Shown one piece after another: positions 10,584-19,678 of a DNA stretch of 64,000 bases. Origin of the DNA: Flavobacteriaceae bacterium MAR_2009_75 (GTDB lineage: Bacteria; Bacteroidota; Bacteroidia; Flavobacteriales; Flavobacteriaceae); the NCBI GenBank assembly GCA_002813285.1, contig PHTZ01000001.1:4649501-4713500 (forward strand), written 5' to 3'. The notes beneath the pieces were generated by a model. It ran no database searches, had not been told where the DNA came from, and saw only the letters and a program-made list of their open reading frames with translations. A program made the translations under genes and the position numbers. The first letter of the stretch is position 1, and each line of letters starts with the position of its first letter.

Positions 10584-11360
10584 TCAAATTGCCTGCTTTT
10601 TCTCGCTTAAATATTTCCAATATCTTTTTGGAACATGTTGTGTGTGTAATTTCAGATTGATTCGAGATTTAATATTGGTACTCTTAAAATAATTATTCCA
10701 TAAATCTTGATAGTCATATTCATTAGCAGTCATTTTATGACTTTTATGAATACTGTTACTATGAATTTCGAACAAATCGAGCGAAACTATTTCCACTTTT
10801 TCCAAATCATAATAGATACCATACTTACGTTTAACGTCATAAATCAACCAATACTGGTCGGCATATCTAGACCTGAAATGTTTTGAAATAAGGGGCAACA
10901 CATCAAAATCGGGTTCAATATTGGCAAAGTAAATACCATCTTTGGTCAATTGAAAACGAACAAATGCCTCCATACGATGTTTTTCGCGTCCTACCGATTT
11001 TGCTAGTTGACTAATTTTTAGCACCACACCATCTGAATAATCATAAGCAATAGATGTCTCATGAGTAAATAATTTACAGATGTATCGATAGAGTAATAAT
11101 TCTACATCTTGACTTTCACTTTGAAAAGCAAAATAAATATTCTTTAAGGCTGAATTACTTTTTTTCTGAATACCGTTCCATACCCGTTTTGCTTTATCCA
11201 CCTGTGTTAAAACCGTCTGTGTCTCAGAAAATAATCCGCTTTGACAAACCGTTTCTTTCTGAATTTGTGATACGGTAACTTTCTCTTCAAAAGCAACAAA
11301 TATTGTGGTTAGAAAACCATTGAAACTTCCGTCGTAGATTAAAACTTTAGAATTGTTCAT
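10584..11360 (-). CDS. TIGR03915-family DNA-metabolism protein
   Basis: This 258-residue protein begins MNNSKVLIYDGSFNGFLTTIFVAFEEK, the hallmark opening of the TIGR03915 family (DUF4130 region towards the C-terminus, with FRSRYADQYWLIYDVKRKYG). The family almost always sits next to the TIGR03916 radical SAM protein, as here (18 bases apart, same strand), and in other bacteria is often fused to a uracil-DNA-glycosylase-like domain. That domain is absent here. The biochemical role is unknown; DNA repair or base modification is inferred from association. Expression probably depends on the operator region beyond the radical SAM gene. Confidence 0.85.
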   Translation of the reverse strand: MNNSKVLIYDGSFNGFLTTIFVAFEEKVTVSQIQKETVCQSGLFSETQTVLTQVDKAKRVWNGIQKKSNSALKNIYFAFQSESQDVELLLYRYICKLFTHETSIAYDYSDGVVLKISQLAKSVGREKHRMEAFVRFQLTKDGIYFANIEPDFDVLPLISKHFRSRYADQYWLIYDVKRKYGIYYDLEKVEIVSLDLFEIHSNSIHKSHKMTANEYDYQDLWNNYFKSTNIKSRINLKLHTQHVPKRYWKYLSEKKQAI

Positions 11361-11378
11361 AGCATTAATTTTAAATAC

Positions 11379-12653
11379 CTAGACTGCTTTTGAATTGAAT
11401 AGCTCTAACTGAGTACTATACTCCTTTCTAAATTTACCAGCGGAGTTCTGTATAATCATCCCTTTAATTTTATCGGCATCCAAGTCTCGATGAACCCATT
11501 TATTGGAATCACATAGAATGAAATACTTCGCTCGATTTAGGGCTATTCCTATTTTTTTGAGATGCTCCCAATTTAAATTTCTGAACCTTCTTGCATTCAA
11601 AATCTTATGAACCGATTTTAAACCTATACCCGGTACTCTGGCCAGCATTAATTTATCGGCTTTATTGATGTCGATAGGAAAATGATTTAGGTTTCGCAAG
11701 GCCCAACCCAGCTTTGGGTCTATATCAATATCAAGATTTGGGTGATTATTGTTTAAAATCTCTTGCACATTAAAGCCATAGAATCTCAAAAGCCAATCGG
11801 TTTGATAAAGCCTGTTCTCTCTCAACATCGGCACTTGGGTACCTATAGCTGGTAATCGAATATCTTCGGCTACAGGTACGTAACCCGAGTAGTATACCCG
11901 TTTCATATTATAATTTTTATAATAGTGTGTTGCGGAATACATGATGTCTTTATCCGATTCTCCGGTAGCACCAATTATCATTTGAGTACTTTGACCGGCA
12001 GGGGCATATTTCGGCGTACTGCGAATCAATTTTTTTTCAGATTTGTACTGAATAATCTCATTTTTGACCTTAAGCATAGGCTTGGTGAAGTCTTCATGTT
12101 TTTTATCCGGCGCTAACAATTTTAGACCTGAAATGGTAGGTACTTCTATATTTACTGAAAGGCGGTCAGCATATAAACCTGCCTCTCGCATGAGTTCATC
12201 GCTCGCACCTGGTATCGATTTTAAATGAATATACCCGTTAAAATTTTCCTCTTCGCGAAGTTTTTTCGCTACGGCAATCAAACGCTCCATGGTATAATCA
12301 GGACTTTTAAAAATGCCGGAACTAAGAAAAAGGCCTTCAATATAATTTCTACGATAAAAATTGATGGTCAAATCAACCACCTCCTGAATTTTAAAAGCTG
12401 CCCTTTTAATGTCATTGCTCTTACGGGTAACGCAGTAAGCACAATCGAAAATGCAATAATTGGTCATTAAGATTTTCAAGAGCGATACACAGCGCCCATC
12501 TTCTGTATAACTATGGCAAATTCCCATTCCAGAGCTATCTCCAAGACCCTTATTGGTATTAGTACGTTTGCTACCGCTGCTCGAACAGCTCACATCGTAC
12601 TTAGCGGCATCCGCCAGAATATTCAATTTTTCCTTAATTCGGTCAAAATCCAT
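11379..12653 (-). CDS. TIGR03916 putative DNA repair/modification radical SAM protein
   Basis: This 424-residue radical SAM enzyme carries the cluster-binding CIFDCAYC motif (C67, C71, C74) and a C-terminal helix-hairpin-helix DNA-binding motif (RVPGIGLKSVHKIL, about residue 339). It is expected to bind a 4Fe-4S cluster and SAM and to act on DNA, possibly like spore photoproduct lyase, but no reaction has been shown for the family as far as I know. It is first in a two-gene operon with the TIGR03915 gene. Its promoter (TAATTTTG, 12673-12680) sits beside a palindromic operator shared with the divergent LexA-like regulator, so damage induction is likely. Confidence 0.88.
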   Translation of the reverse strand: MDFDRIKEKLNILADAAKYDVSCSSSGSKRTNTNKGLGDSSGMGICHSYTEDGRCVSLLKILMTNYCIFDCAYCVTRKSNDIKRAAFKIQEVVDLTINFYRRNYIEGLFLSSGIFKSPDYTMERLIAVAKKLREEENFNGYIHLKSIPGASDELMREAGLYADRLSVNIEVPTISGLKLLAPDKKHEDFTKPMLKVKNEIIQYKSEKKLIRSTPKYAPAGQSTQMIIGATGESDKDIMYSATHYYKNYNMKRVYYSGYVPVAEDIRLPAIGTQVPMLRENRLYQTDWLLRFYGFNVQEILNNNHPNLDIDIDPKLGWALRNLNHFPIDINKADKLMLARVPGIGLKSVHKILNARRFRNLNWEHLKKIGIALNRAKYFILCDSNKWVHRDLDADKIKGMIIQNSAGKFRKEYSTQLELFNSKAV

Positions 12654-12670
12654 AACGCAATTGTAATTAC

Positions 12671-12734
12671 TCCAAAATTATGGAATTAATCCTAATTATG
12701 GAAATAATCCAAAATATTTAATGGAATATATCCA
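12671..12734. promoter_or_regulatory. Array of three palindromic operators (TGGA-N5-TCCA)
   Basis: Three 13-bp palindromes lie between the divergent genes: TGGAATTAATCCT (12681-12693), TGGAAATAATCCA (12699-12711) and TGGAATATATCCA (12722-12734), with an extra TCCA half-site at 12671. Successive half-sites are mostly 9-10 bases apart, about one helical turn. The first operator abuts the minus-strand -7 box (12673-12680) and the third lies just upstream of the plus-strand -7 box (12742-12749). This is the expected layout for a repressor controlling itself and the repair operon. That the neighbouring S24 regulator binds here is inference. Confidence 0.75.
12673..12680 (-). promoter_or_regulatory. 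-7 box of the radical SAM operon
   Basis: TAATTTTG on the minus strand, 19 bases before the start codon of the radical SAM gene and directly next to the first operator. It fits TAnnTTTG. Confidence 0.5.
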
Positions 12735-12741
12735 AAAGATG

Positions 12742-12749
12742 TATATTTG
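12742..12749 (+). promoter_or_regulatory. -7 box of the LexA-like regulator gene
   Basis: TATATTTG, a perfect TAnnTTTG box, 49 bases before the ATG of the regulator. The third operator occupies the spacer region immediately upstream, so a bound repressor would block RNA polymerase. Confidence 0.6.
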
Positions 12750-12798
12750 AAATTATTCAGGGTTTATCGAAATGAACGAAAATTAGAATTAGAATGTT

Positions 12799-13563
12799 AT
12801 GGAAAATGAACTGACTTTAAAACGCTTTACAGATTTGCGGAGAGAACTGGGCCATACCCAAGTCGAATTTGCAAAAATGATAGGTGCCGGTAGTACCACG
12901 GCCGATATCGAGCGGGGTAGAACAAAACTTTCGGGCAGAGTGGTGTCTGAATTGTTGAAGCAGTTCAAAATCAATCCGCTCTGGCTATTTGGTGAAAGCG
13001 ACAATAAATTTTTAGAAACCTCGAATACGAGTGTTATACCAAAAGTTGTTACCGTTGATTCTGAGGATCGTGAAAATATGGTACTTGTAAACGCAAAGGC
13101 TGCTGCCGGATATCCTCAAAATATTCAGGACACGAGCTGGTATCGCCAATTACCCGCTTTTGATTTACCCATTCCGGAATTTCGAAATGCTACTTATAGA
13201 GGTTTTCAGGTCGAGGGCGATAGTATGTTGCCCAACTTGAAACCTGGGGAATGGGTTTTGGCTAAAGCCGTTGAACATATCGATGATGTAAGCTCAAATA
13301 AAATGTATGTTGTGGTTTTACAGGATGCAGTATTGGTGAAAAAAATAGAAAGAAGGCCCAATTCTAATAACATTACCTTGGTGTCATTGAACGAAACATA
13401 TCCTCCCTATGAAATCAAGCCCTTTCAGATTCAAGAAATATGGCAAGTGAGCAGCCGTATAACTTTCGGAGAAGATGCAAGTACCGAAAAAGGATTGCTT
13501 AAGCAGTTGCAAGAATCGATGGAAGAACTCAAAGGGCAATTACAGCACGTGAAAAAAGTATAA
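12799..13563 (+). CDS. LexA-like XRE/S24 self-cleaving transcriptional repressor
   Basis: This 254-residue protein has an N-terminal XRE helix-turn-helix (about residues 7-60; TQVEFAKMIGAGSTTADIERG) and a C-terminal S24/LexA peptidase domain. The cleavage site is AAAG (A103-G104). The catalytic serine is S142 in VEGDSMLPNL, and the lysine is K181 in VLVKKI. The full self-cleavage machinery is therefore present, as in LexA and phage CI repressors. It faces a putative DNA-repair operon across three identical palindromes, suggesting an SOS-like switch that also represses itself. A coiled-coil-like tail (LLKQLQESMEELKGQL) is extra relative to LexA. Confidence 0.88.
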   Translation: MENELTLKRFTDLRRELGHTQVEFAKMIGAGSTTADIERGRTKLSGRVVSELLKQFKINPLWLFGESDNKFLETSNTSVIPKVVTVDSEDRENMVLVNAKAAAGYPQNIQDTSWYRQLPAFDLPIPEFRNATYRGFQVEGDSMLPNLKPGEWVLAKAVEHIDDVSSNKMYVVVLQDAVLVKKIERRPNSNNITLVSLNETYPPYEIKPFQIQEIWQVSSRITFGEDASTEKGLLKQLQESMEELKGQLQHVKKV

Positions 13564-13566
13564 GGT

Positions 13567-14007
13567 CTATTTTCTGAAATTCAGATTATAGACACCACTT
13601 TCACGAATGGTAAAGCCCAAGCTTTTATAGAGGTTGATGGCTGCCGTTCGATGATGCCCTGTGAACAAGAGAATTTCATCAACACCTTTTCTTTTAGCTT
13701 CTTCCAAAAGGTTTTCCATCAATTTTCGGCCTATTCCTTGTCCCCGGTAGGCTTCGTCTACCACAACATCTTCAACCAAACCTCGAAAACCTGACACCAC
13801 CTTATAGGTGGCCATAAGGGCAATACCTACAATCTCTTCTTTATCATTTTTACAGACCATAAAAATCACATGATTGTCTTCTTGCAAGACTTGATGTAAT
13901 GGCCTTGGAACAATGATGGAATTCAATTGTTTATATAGAGCCAGAATACGGGCTATATTATCATCGTTCAGTTCAAATTTGTGCAATACTTGAATGGTCA
14001 TAGTCAA
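13567..14007 (-). CDS. GNAT-family N-acetyltransferase
   Basis: This 146-residue GNAT protein has the acetyl-CoA-binding motif DEAYRGQGIGRKLM and the C-terminal NLYKSLGFTIRESGVYNLNF. It transfers an acetyl group from acetyl-CoA to an unknown amine. It ends 3 bases from the convergent regulator gene. The start at the ATG at 14007 is plausible, though the next Met two codons later would also work. Substrate unknown. Confidence 0.85.
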   Translation of the reverse strand: MTMTIQVLHKFELNDDNIARILALYKQLNSIIVPRPLHQVLQEDNHVIFMVCKNDKEEIVGIALMATYKVVSGFRGLVEDVVVDEAYRGQGIGRKLMENLLEEAKRKGVDEILLFTGHHRTAAINLYKSLGFTIRESGVYNLNFRK

Positions 14008-14063
14008 TTATAATTTCAAAGATTTAAATACTATATACATCGAAAATCAGGTGAACGGGCAAT

Positions 14064-15764
14064 CTAAAATCCGACAGCGGTATCATCCCCTCTTTTGTCA
14101 GCTCCTCCTTCTAATTTTCCGTTGTCCAATACCCGAATAGCATCAACCTTACCGATTATGGGGGTGCGCTCTTCGTTTATATGGTAACCTTTTGTCTTTA
14201 GGCCCGTTTTTAGTTCTTTAGAAAAACCTTGCGGTTCAAAAATAACAACATCGGGCAGCCATTGATGATGAAAGCGGGGAGCATTTACCGCTTCTTGCAT
14301 ACTCATATTAAATTCATAACTGTTCAGTATGGTTTGGGCCACAGCGGTTATAATAGTCGAACCTCCTGGAGTGCCAACGACCATCCAAAGTTTATTGTTT
14401 TTTTCTACAATAGTAGGGGTCATGCTGCTTAGCATTCTTTTTTCGGGCGCTATACTATTGGCTTCCGCTCCAATGAGTCCGAACATATTCGGTACTCCCG
14501 CCTTGGCGCTAAAATCATCCATTTCATTGTTCAAGAAAAAACCCAATTCATCACAATAGAGTTTACTTCCGTAGGCACCGTTCAAGGTCGTGGTCACAGA
14601 AACCGCATTTCCTTCTTTATCTACAATAGAGTAGTGGGTAGTTTCCATACTCTCTGCCATTTGTATATTTCCTTCTTTTATTTTGGAGGATTCGCTGGCA
14701 GCATCAAATGAAAAATCACTCATTCTCTCATTTATATAATCACGACTTAAGAGAACATCAACAGGAATATCAATAAAATCTGGGTCTCCTAAATAATAGT
14801 TGCGGTCTGCATAGGCTCTGCGGGCAGCCTCTGTAAATAGTTGGATGGCTTTTTCTGAATTATGGCCATACTTACCTATATCGTATCGCTCGATCATCTT
14901 AAAAATCTGATTGATAGTAACGCCACCACTGCTGGGCGGACTCATTGAAATTATACGAAGATCCTTATAATTAAAAATTATGGGCTGTCTCCATTTAGCT
15001 TCGTATTTTGCTAAATCTTCTTCAGTTATAAAGCCTCCTTTTTCTTGAATAAAGCTGGCCAAGGTTTCTGCAACTTTTCCCTTATAAAAACCATCATGAC
15101 CATCTTCGGCAATACGTTTCAACGTATTAGCCAAAGCAGGGTATTTCACGATGTCGTTAACCTTAGAGTCGATAGGAAAAGTTGTTACGCTATCGTTCAC
15201 TTCTAAAATTCTATCACGTACCGCAGCAAACCTATTCGCTTGATTTGCGGTAACTACGATACCGTTTTGTGCCAGTCTGATTACCGGCGCCAATATTTCT
15301 TCTAACGGCAGTGAACCAAATTTCTTATGCACTGCAATAATACCTGCAACAGTACCGGGCACCCCTACCGCAGTCGCTCCTTTGGTGCTCATATCAGGTA
15401 CAACATTCCCCAATGAATCAAGATACATATCACGACTCGCGGCCAAGGGTGCTTTTTCACGATAATCGAGCGCGCCTACATTTCCATCAGCTTTTCTGTA
15501 GACCATAAAACCACCACCACCGAGATTACCAGCGAAAGGATAGGCCACCACAAGGGCCATTTCGGTAGCTACCATGGCATCAAAGGCATTACCGCCTTTT
15601 TCCATAATTTCCACACCAATTTTAGAGGCTTCTTCACGTGCCGAAACCACCATGGCATTATCGGTCACCAAACCAGTAGGCTCTGCAGGTAGTGTTTTGC
15701 AATTAATGAATAAAAATAGGGCGGGGAGAAAGAATACTAAAGGGTTGATAAACGGTCTTTTCAT
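14064..15764 (-). CDS. ggt: Gamma-glutamyltranspeptidase lipoprotein
   Basis: This is a 566-residue Ntn-hydrolase that cleaves gamma-glutamyl bonds such as that of glutathione. It carries a lipoprotein signal (FLPALFLFINCKTLP, lipidated Cys at residue 22). The autoprocessing site and nucleophile is the second Thr of ESMETTHYSIVDKEG. The large subunit contains DYREKAPLAASRDMY, and the small subunit has the MSSMTPTIV and VGTPGGSTII signatures. It follows acpH on the same strand with 7 bases between them. Identification is firm; lipid anchoring in the periplasm is inferred from the lipobox. Confidence 0.95.
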   Translation of the reverse strand: MKRPFINPLVFFLPALFLFINCKTLPAEPTGLVTDNAMVVSAREEASKIGVEIMEKGGNAFDAMVATEMALVVAYPFAGNLGGGGFMVYRKADGNVGALDYREKAPLAASRDMYLDSLGNVVPDMSTKGATAVGVPGTVAGIIAVHKKFGSLPLEEILAPVIRLAQNGIVVTANQANRFAAVRDRILEVNDSVTTFPIDSKVNDIVKYPALANTLKRIAEDGHDGFYKGKVAETLASFIQEKGGFITEEDLAKYEAKWRQPIIFNYKDLRIISMSPPSSGGVTINQIFKMIERYDIGKYGHNSEKAIQLFTEAARRAYADRNYYLGDPDFIDIPVDVLLSRDYINERMSDFSFDAASESSKIKEGNIQMAESMETTHYSIVDKEGNAVSVTTTLNGAYGSKLYCDELGFFLNNEMDDFSAKAGVPNMFGLIGAEANSIAPEKRMLSSMTPTIVEKNNKLWMVVGTPGGSTIITAVAQTILNSYEFNMSMQEAVNAPRFHHQWLPDVVIFEPQGFSKELKTGLKTKGYHINEERTPIIGKVDAIRVLDNGKLEGGADKRGDDTAVGF

Positions 15765-15771
15765 ATTTGAA

Positions 15772-16371
15772 TCAGTTGCTGTCGGAATTTAATGAAATGT
15801 ATTTTTGTTTCGAAAAAGTCATTAGCTCTTCGAAAAAGTCGGTAAACTCTTTTTCAAAAGCCTCGTAGTGCTGCTCCAGATCTAGAATGGCAAAATTCAT
15901 TTTCGATTTATTATTGGTACGACGGTTCATGCCATTTAGTACCTTGGCAATTCCATCCATTTTTGAATAATTGAAAATCCAGTTATCGGCAATCATATAG
16001 GGCATCATTCGCTTAACGCCGACCGGTAAAATGGTATAATGGTCTTCAAGCAGGTCATAAAAATTTTCAACGAAAGTGTCGAGCGGTGTTTCACAATATC
16101 GCTTCCAATTTTTGGCTAAAAAATGATCGTAGAAGATATCAACTATAACCCTACTGTAGTGACTGTAGTTTTCGTGCAGTCGTTTACTGCTCATTTTAGG
16201 TATCGGGTGAGAATCGGTAAAGGTATCGATTTCACGATGCAGTAAAATACCTTTTTGAACACGTAGCGGTAGATGTTTGAATTTATTCCCGCGAATGCTG
16301 TCGGCAATAAAATTACCCAAAGTGATTTCGTCGTCGTTGTATGATAGATAAATATGGGCCAAAAAGTTCAT
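15772..16371 (-). CDS. acpH: ACP phosphodiesterase-like protein
   Basis: This 199-residue protein begins MNFLAHIYLSYNDDEITLGNFIADSI, the classic start of AcpH, and continues GILLHREIDTFTDSHP and VIVDIFYDHFLAKNW with the expected metal-binding His/Asp residues. AcpH removes the 4'-phosphopantetheine arm from acyl carrier protein in the cytoplasm. It is upstream of ggt and diverges from glmM. Activity in Bacteroidota homologues is inferred from the E. coli enzyme. Confidence 0.85.
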   Translation of the reverse strand: MNFLAHIYLSYNDDEITLGNFIADSIRGNKFKHLPLRVQKGILLHREIDTFTDSHPIPKMSSKRLHENYSHYSRVIVDIFYDHFLAKNWKRYCETPLDTFVENFYDLLEDHYTILPVGVKRMMPYMIADNWIFNYSKMDGIAKVLNGMNRRTNNKSKMNFAILDLEQHYEAFEKEFTDFFEELMTFSKQKYISLNSDSN

Positions 16372-16417
16372 GGGCTCGAATTTACAAATTGCTTACATAG
16401 TTTTTGCTACATACCTG

Positions 16418-16425
16418 TATATTTG
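16418..16425 (+). promoter_or_regulatory. Probable -7 box of glmM
   Basis: TATATTTG matches TAnnTTTG exactly and ends 19 bases before the glmM ATG. The -33 region is weak (no TTTG at the usual spacing). Confidence 0.5.
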
Positions 16426-16444
16426 CCAAAACATTTAGAAAAAT

Positions 16445-17833
16445 ATGACACTGATCAAATCTATTTCTGGAATAAGAGGAACCATTGGGGGCAACCCAGG
16501 AGACAATTTAACCCCAATAGATGCTGTTAAGTTTGCAGCAGCTTATGGTATTTGGCTAAAAGATTATTCTAATAAAGAGAAGTTGAAAGTTGTCATTGGT
16601 CGTGATGCACGACTTTCTGGTGAGATGATTCAAAATTTGGTAGTCTCTACATTAGTAGGTTTAGGCATAGATGTGATAGATCTGAATCTGTCAACAACAC
16701 CCACAGTGGAAATTGCCGTACCCTTAGAAGAAGCCGATGGAGGAATAATTCTTACGGCCAGCCATAATCCGAAACAATGGAACGCACTAAAACTACTTAA
16801 CGAGAAAGGGGAGTTCTTAGATGCGGCACAAGGTGCTAAAATTCTCGAAATTGCCGAAAAAGAAGATTTTCATTTTTCAGATGTGGATGATTTGGGTGAA
16901 ATTGTTCGTAACGATTCTTATATAGATATTCATATTGACGAAGTGTTGAATTTATCTTTGGTAGATGCCGATACTATTCGCAAGGCAAAGTTTAAAGTCG
17001 TTGTAGACGGGGTCAATTCTACGGGAGGTATTGCCATACCTAAGCTGTTAGAAGAACTTGGGGTAGAAGTGGTGAAACTTTATTGTGATCCTACGGGTCA
17101 TTTTCCACATAACCCTGAACCTTTAAAAGAACACTTGGCTGATATTTGTGCGTTAGTTGTAGAAGAGAAAGCGGATTTCGGAATTGTAGTAGACCCCGAT
17201 GTCGATAGGTTGGCGTTTATAGATAACGAAGGTGAGATGTTCGGTGAAGAATATACTTTGGTCGCTTGTGCTGATTACGTTTTAGGTAAAACCAAAGGTA
17301 ATACGGTTTCAAACCTATCGTCTTCTCGCGCTCTTCGAGATATTACCCAAAAACACGGTGGCACTTATGAAGCTTCAGCTGTTGGAGAAGTGAATGTGGT
17401 AACCAAAATGAAGGCCAACAATGCAATAATCGGTGGTGAAGGTAATGGAGGTATTATATACCCTGAAAGTCACTATGGTCGAGACTCTTTGGTCGGTACC
17501 GCATTGTTTTTAATGTTGATGGCTGAAAAAGGGGGTACTGTTGCCGAGTTAAAGGCAAGTTATCCCTCTTACTTCATGAGTAAAAAGAAAATTCAGCTTA
17601 CTCCAGAACTGGATGTCGACGCTATACTGAAAGCCATGGCCGAAAAATATCAAGACGAAGAAATATCGACAATTGACGGAGTGAAAATAGACTTTGCAGA
17701 CAATTGGGTGCATTTAAGAAAATCGAATACCGAGCCTATTATTAGAATTTATACTGAAGCGGCAAGTCAACAGGCAGCTGATGAATTGGCAGACCGCATT
17801 ATTGGTGAAATCAAGACGGTAGCCGGAATATGA
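16445..17833 (+). CDS. glmM: Phosphoglucosamine mutase
   Basis: GlmM converts glucosamine-6-phosphate to glucosamine-1-phosphate for UDP-GlcNAc and cell-wall synthesis. The 462-residue protein has the phosphoserine loop TASHNP (S106), the metal-binding loop DPDVDRLAF, the sugar-binding loop GGEGNGGII and the phosphate-binding KSNTEPIIRIYTEA. Flavobacterial GlmM is in the length range of the phosphoglucomutase/phosphomannomutase family, so a related hexose-phosphate mutase activity is the main alternative. It overlaps the next gene by the ATGA at 17830-17833. Confidence 0.9.
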   Translation: MTLIKSISGIRGTIGGNPGDNLTPIDAVKFAAAYGIWLKDYSNKEKLKVVIGRDARLSGEMIQNLVVSTLVGLGIDVIDLNLSTTPTVEIAVPLEEADGGIILTASHNPKQWNALKLLNEKGEFLDAAQGAKILEIAEKEDFHFSDVDDLGEIVRNDSYIDIHIDEVLNLSLVDADTIRKAKFKVVVDGVNSTGGIAIPKLLEELGVEVVKLYCDPTGHFPHNPEPLKEHLADICALVVEEKADFGIVVDPDVDRLAFIDNEGEMFGEEYTLVACADYVLGKTKGNTVSNLSSSRALRDITQKHGGTYEASAVGEVNVVTKMKANNAIIGGEGNGGIIYPESHYGRDSLVGTALFLMLMAEKGGTVAELKASYPSYFMSKKKIQLTPELDVDAILKAMAEKYQDEEISTIDGVKIDFADNWVHLRKSNTEPIIRIYTEAASQQAADELADRIIGEIKTVAGI

Positions 17834-18627
17834 TAGTTAAAACAATGAAGACCTTTACGGGTATTGTAGTTCTGTTGTATATCTTCTCGTTTGTGGTTGA
17901 AACCCAGGCCCAAGATACCCTCAGGGTTATGAGTTTTAATATATTACATGGAGCTACGGTAGAAAATGATTTTAATTTGGATTCACTAGCTGGAATCATA
18001 AAATCATACGATCCGCATTTGGTAGCTTTACAAGAAGTGGATTTTAAGACTAAACGGGCCAAATCTTACGATTTGCCAACAGAGCTAGGTTATCGTACCC
18101 AGCTAGCTCCGCTATTTGCCCGGGCCATGTATTATGATGGCGGTGAGTATGGTGAAGGTATTCTTTCTAAATTCAGTTTTGTCACAACAGAGAAATTGGC
18201 CTTACCACATTTACCCGATTCTGAACCTAGGGCTGCGGTTATTGTAAAGGTAGAAACACCCAATAAGAATATCGTTCAGTTTGTGGGTACACATTTAGAC
18301 CATCAAAAAAACGGTAAGGATAGGGAAATGCAGGCAAGGGCCTTGGTAGAGCACTTTAGCAATGATTCTACACCAACCTTATTGTTAGGTGATTTAAACG
18401 CCCAGCCAAATAGTGAGACCATTGCCATTCTTAAACGTGTATTTACCCAAAGCACAGTAGAAGGGGCAAGAAAACATACATATCCTTCCAAAAAACCCAA
18501 CATAAAAATTGATTATATTTTATTCAATCAGCCGAATTTTTGGAAAGTAATAGATTATCAAGTTTTGTGCGAAAATTATGCCAGTGATCACTGTATTGTA
18601 ATGGCTACTTTGGTTTTTACACCGTGA
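17830..18627 (+). CDS. Secreted endonuclease/exonuclease/phosphatase-fold protein
   Basis: This 265-residue EEP-superfamily protein has a signal peptide (GIVVLLYIFSFVVETQAQ). The superfamily motifs are LRVMSFNILHG, LVALQEVD (catalytic Glu), GTHLDH, LLGDLNAQPN and the final ASDHCIVMA. It probably hydrolyses a phosphodiester outside the cytoplasm; the substrate could be nucleic acid, a phospholipid or an inositol phosphate. Translation is probably coupled to glmM through the 4-base overlap. The internal Met at codon 6 is an alternative start. Its end overlaps the convergent sterol desaturase by 11 bases. Confidence 0.88.
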   Translation: MIVKTMKTFTGIVVLLYIFSFVVETQAQDTLRVMSFNILHGATVENDFNLDSLAGIIKSYDPHLVALQEVDFKTKRAKSYDLPTELGYRTQLAPLFARAMYYDGGEYGEGILSKFSFVTTEKLALPHLPDSEPRAAVIVKVETPNKNIVQFVGTHLDHQKNGKDREMQARALVEHFSNDSTPTLLLGDLNAQPNSETIAILKRVFTQSTVEGARKHTYPSKKPNIKIDYILFNQPNFWKVIDYQVLCENYASDHCIVMATLVFTP

Positions 18628-19612
18628 TTTTTTGAGAGTCAAAATATTCCTTTCGTACCACCTTGGCAGTTTTATGGTCACCTGTGTGATGCCAACCCGG
18701 AGGCATAAAAATGTACATACACTTAGTTTTAATACTAGGGGCATTCCAAACATCCTTTCCTAGCGCAACAAATTCACCAAAGTAAACATCCATAAAATTA
18801 CCGGAATCCATTTCTCGGGTGATTCCGTACTTGATTTTTTCCCCGTCCTGTTCTTCTTGGTAGGTACCAAAAGCCCGGTCCCATATATTTAAAAGATTAC
18901 AAAAATTGGTATCCATATATAATGGATTTTTTGCATGATGGACCCTATGATGTGAGGGCGAAAGAATATATTTTCCCAATCTACCAAACTTACCTTTTTT
19001 AATTACGTTTTCCCCTGCGTGTATAAATGCGCCGTAGGTACCATCAATAAACATGATTGCAAAGAGCATTTCGGGTTGTACTCCCGCTAAAATGCAAATA
19101 GTTGTTCTAATCGTATCTGCATAGGGAGCTTCTAAAAAGAAATGCGCGTAGGTAACAGAGAGATTCATGTCTTCAGGAGCATGATGGGTAGAATGTAAGC
19201 ACCAGAACAACCGAACCTTGTGGCCAAGGTAATGGTATATAAAATGCGCGAACTCCCAAATAATATAGCCATAGATAAACCAATACCAAGTGGCGTCTGT
19301 CTGAAATGGGGCCAAAGGTTGAAACCAACCTATACAAAGGGTGACCATGGCAATGGCTATAAACCTTCCGACAAATCTGTTGAAAACATATATCAGAAAA
19401 TTTACTTTATAGACCCTTGTTTGCTGTTTTTTATAGATAAAGCCCAATGTCAGTTCCAACAAAACTAGCAAAGGAATAAGGGGGATGATAAAAGATGTGA
19501 TGCCGTCGTAAGTGCGCAAGGCACCATAATTACCGGTTTTGAGAATTTCCCAAGCCTGGGATATCCCTAAAAAACCTATGATTTCCTCATAGATAATTTC
19601 TAGAACTTCCAT
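18617..19612 (-). CDS. Sterol desaturase/fatty acid hydroxylase-family membrane protein
   Basis: This is a 331-residue di-iron membrane oxygenase. The histidine clusters are HFIYHYLGHKVRLFW, LHSTHHAPED and SPSHHRVHHAKNP, in the expected order after several hydrophobic segments. Members hydroxylate or desaturate lipids. In Flavobacteriaceae such proteins often act on acyl or carotenoid-like chains, but the substrate cannot be told from sequence. The acyltransferase gene is upstream on the same strand, 66 bases away, so the two may be co-expressed. Confidence 0.88.
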   Translation of the reverse strand: MEVLEIIYEEIIGFLGISQAWEILKTGNYGALRTYDGITSFIIPLIPLLVLLELTLGFIYKKQQTRVYKVNFLIYVFNRFVGRFIAIAMVTLCIGWFQPLAPFQTDATWYWFIYGYIIWEFAHFIYHYLGHKVRLFWCLHSTHHAPEDMNLSVTYAHFFLEAPYADTIRTTICILAGVQPEMLFAIMFIDGTYGAFIHAGENVIKKGKFGRLGKYILSPSHHRVHHAKNPLYMDTNFCNLLNIWDRAFGTYQEEQDGEKIKYGITREMDSGNFMDVYFGEFVALGKDVWNAPSIKTKCMYIFMPPGWHHTGDHKTAKVVRKEYFDSQKITV

Positions 19613-19678
19613 GTATTCTTAGATTTTTGGTTGTAAAAATGGTTTGGTACCGAAATATAAAAAGAACTAATTAAAATC

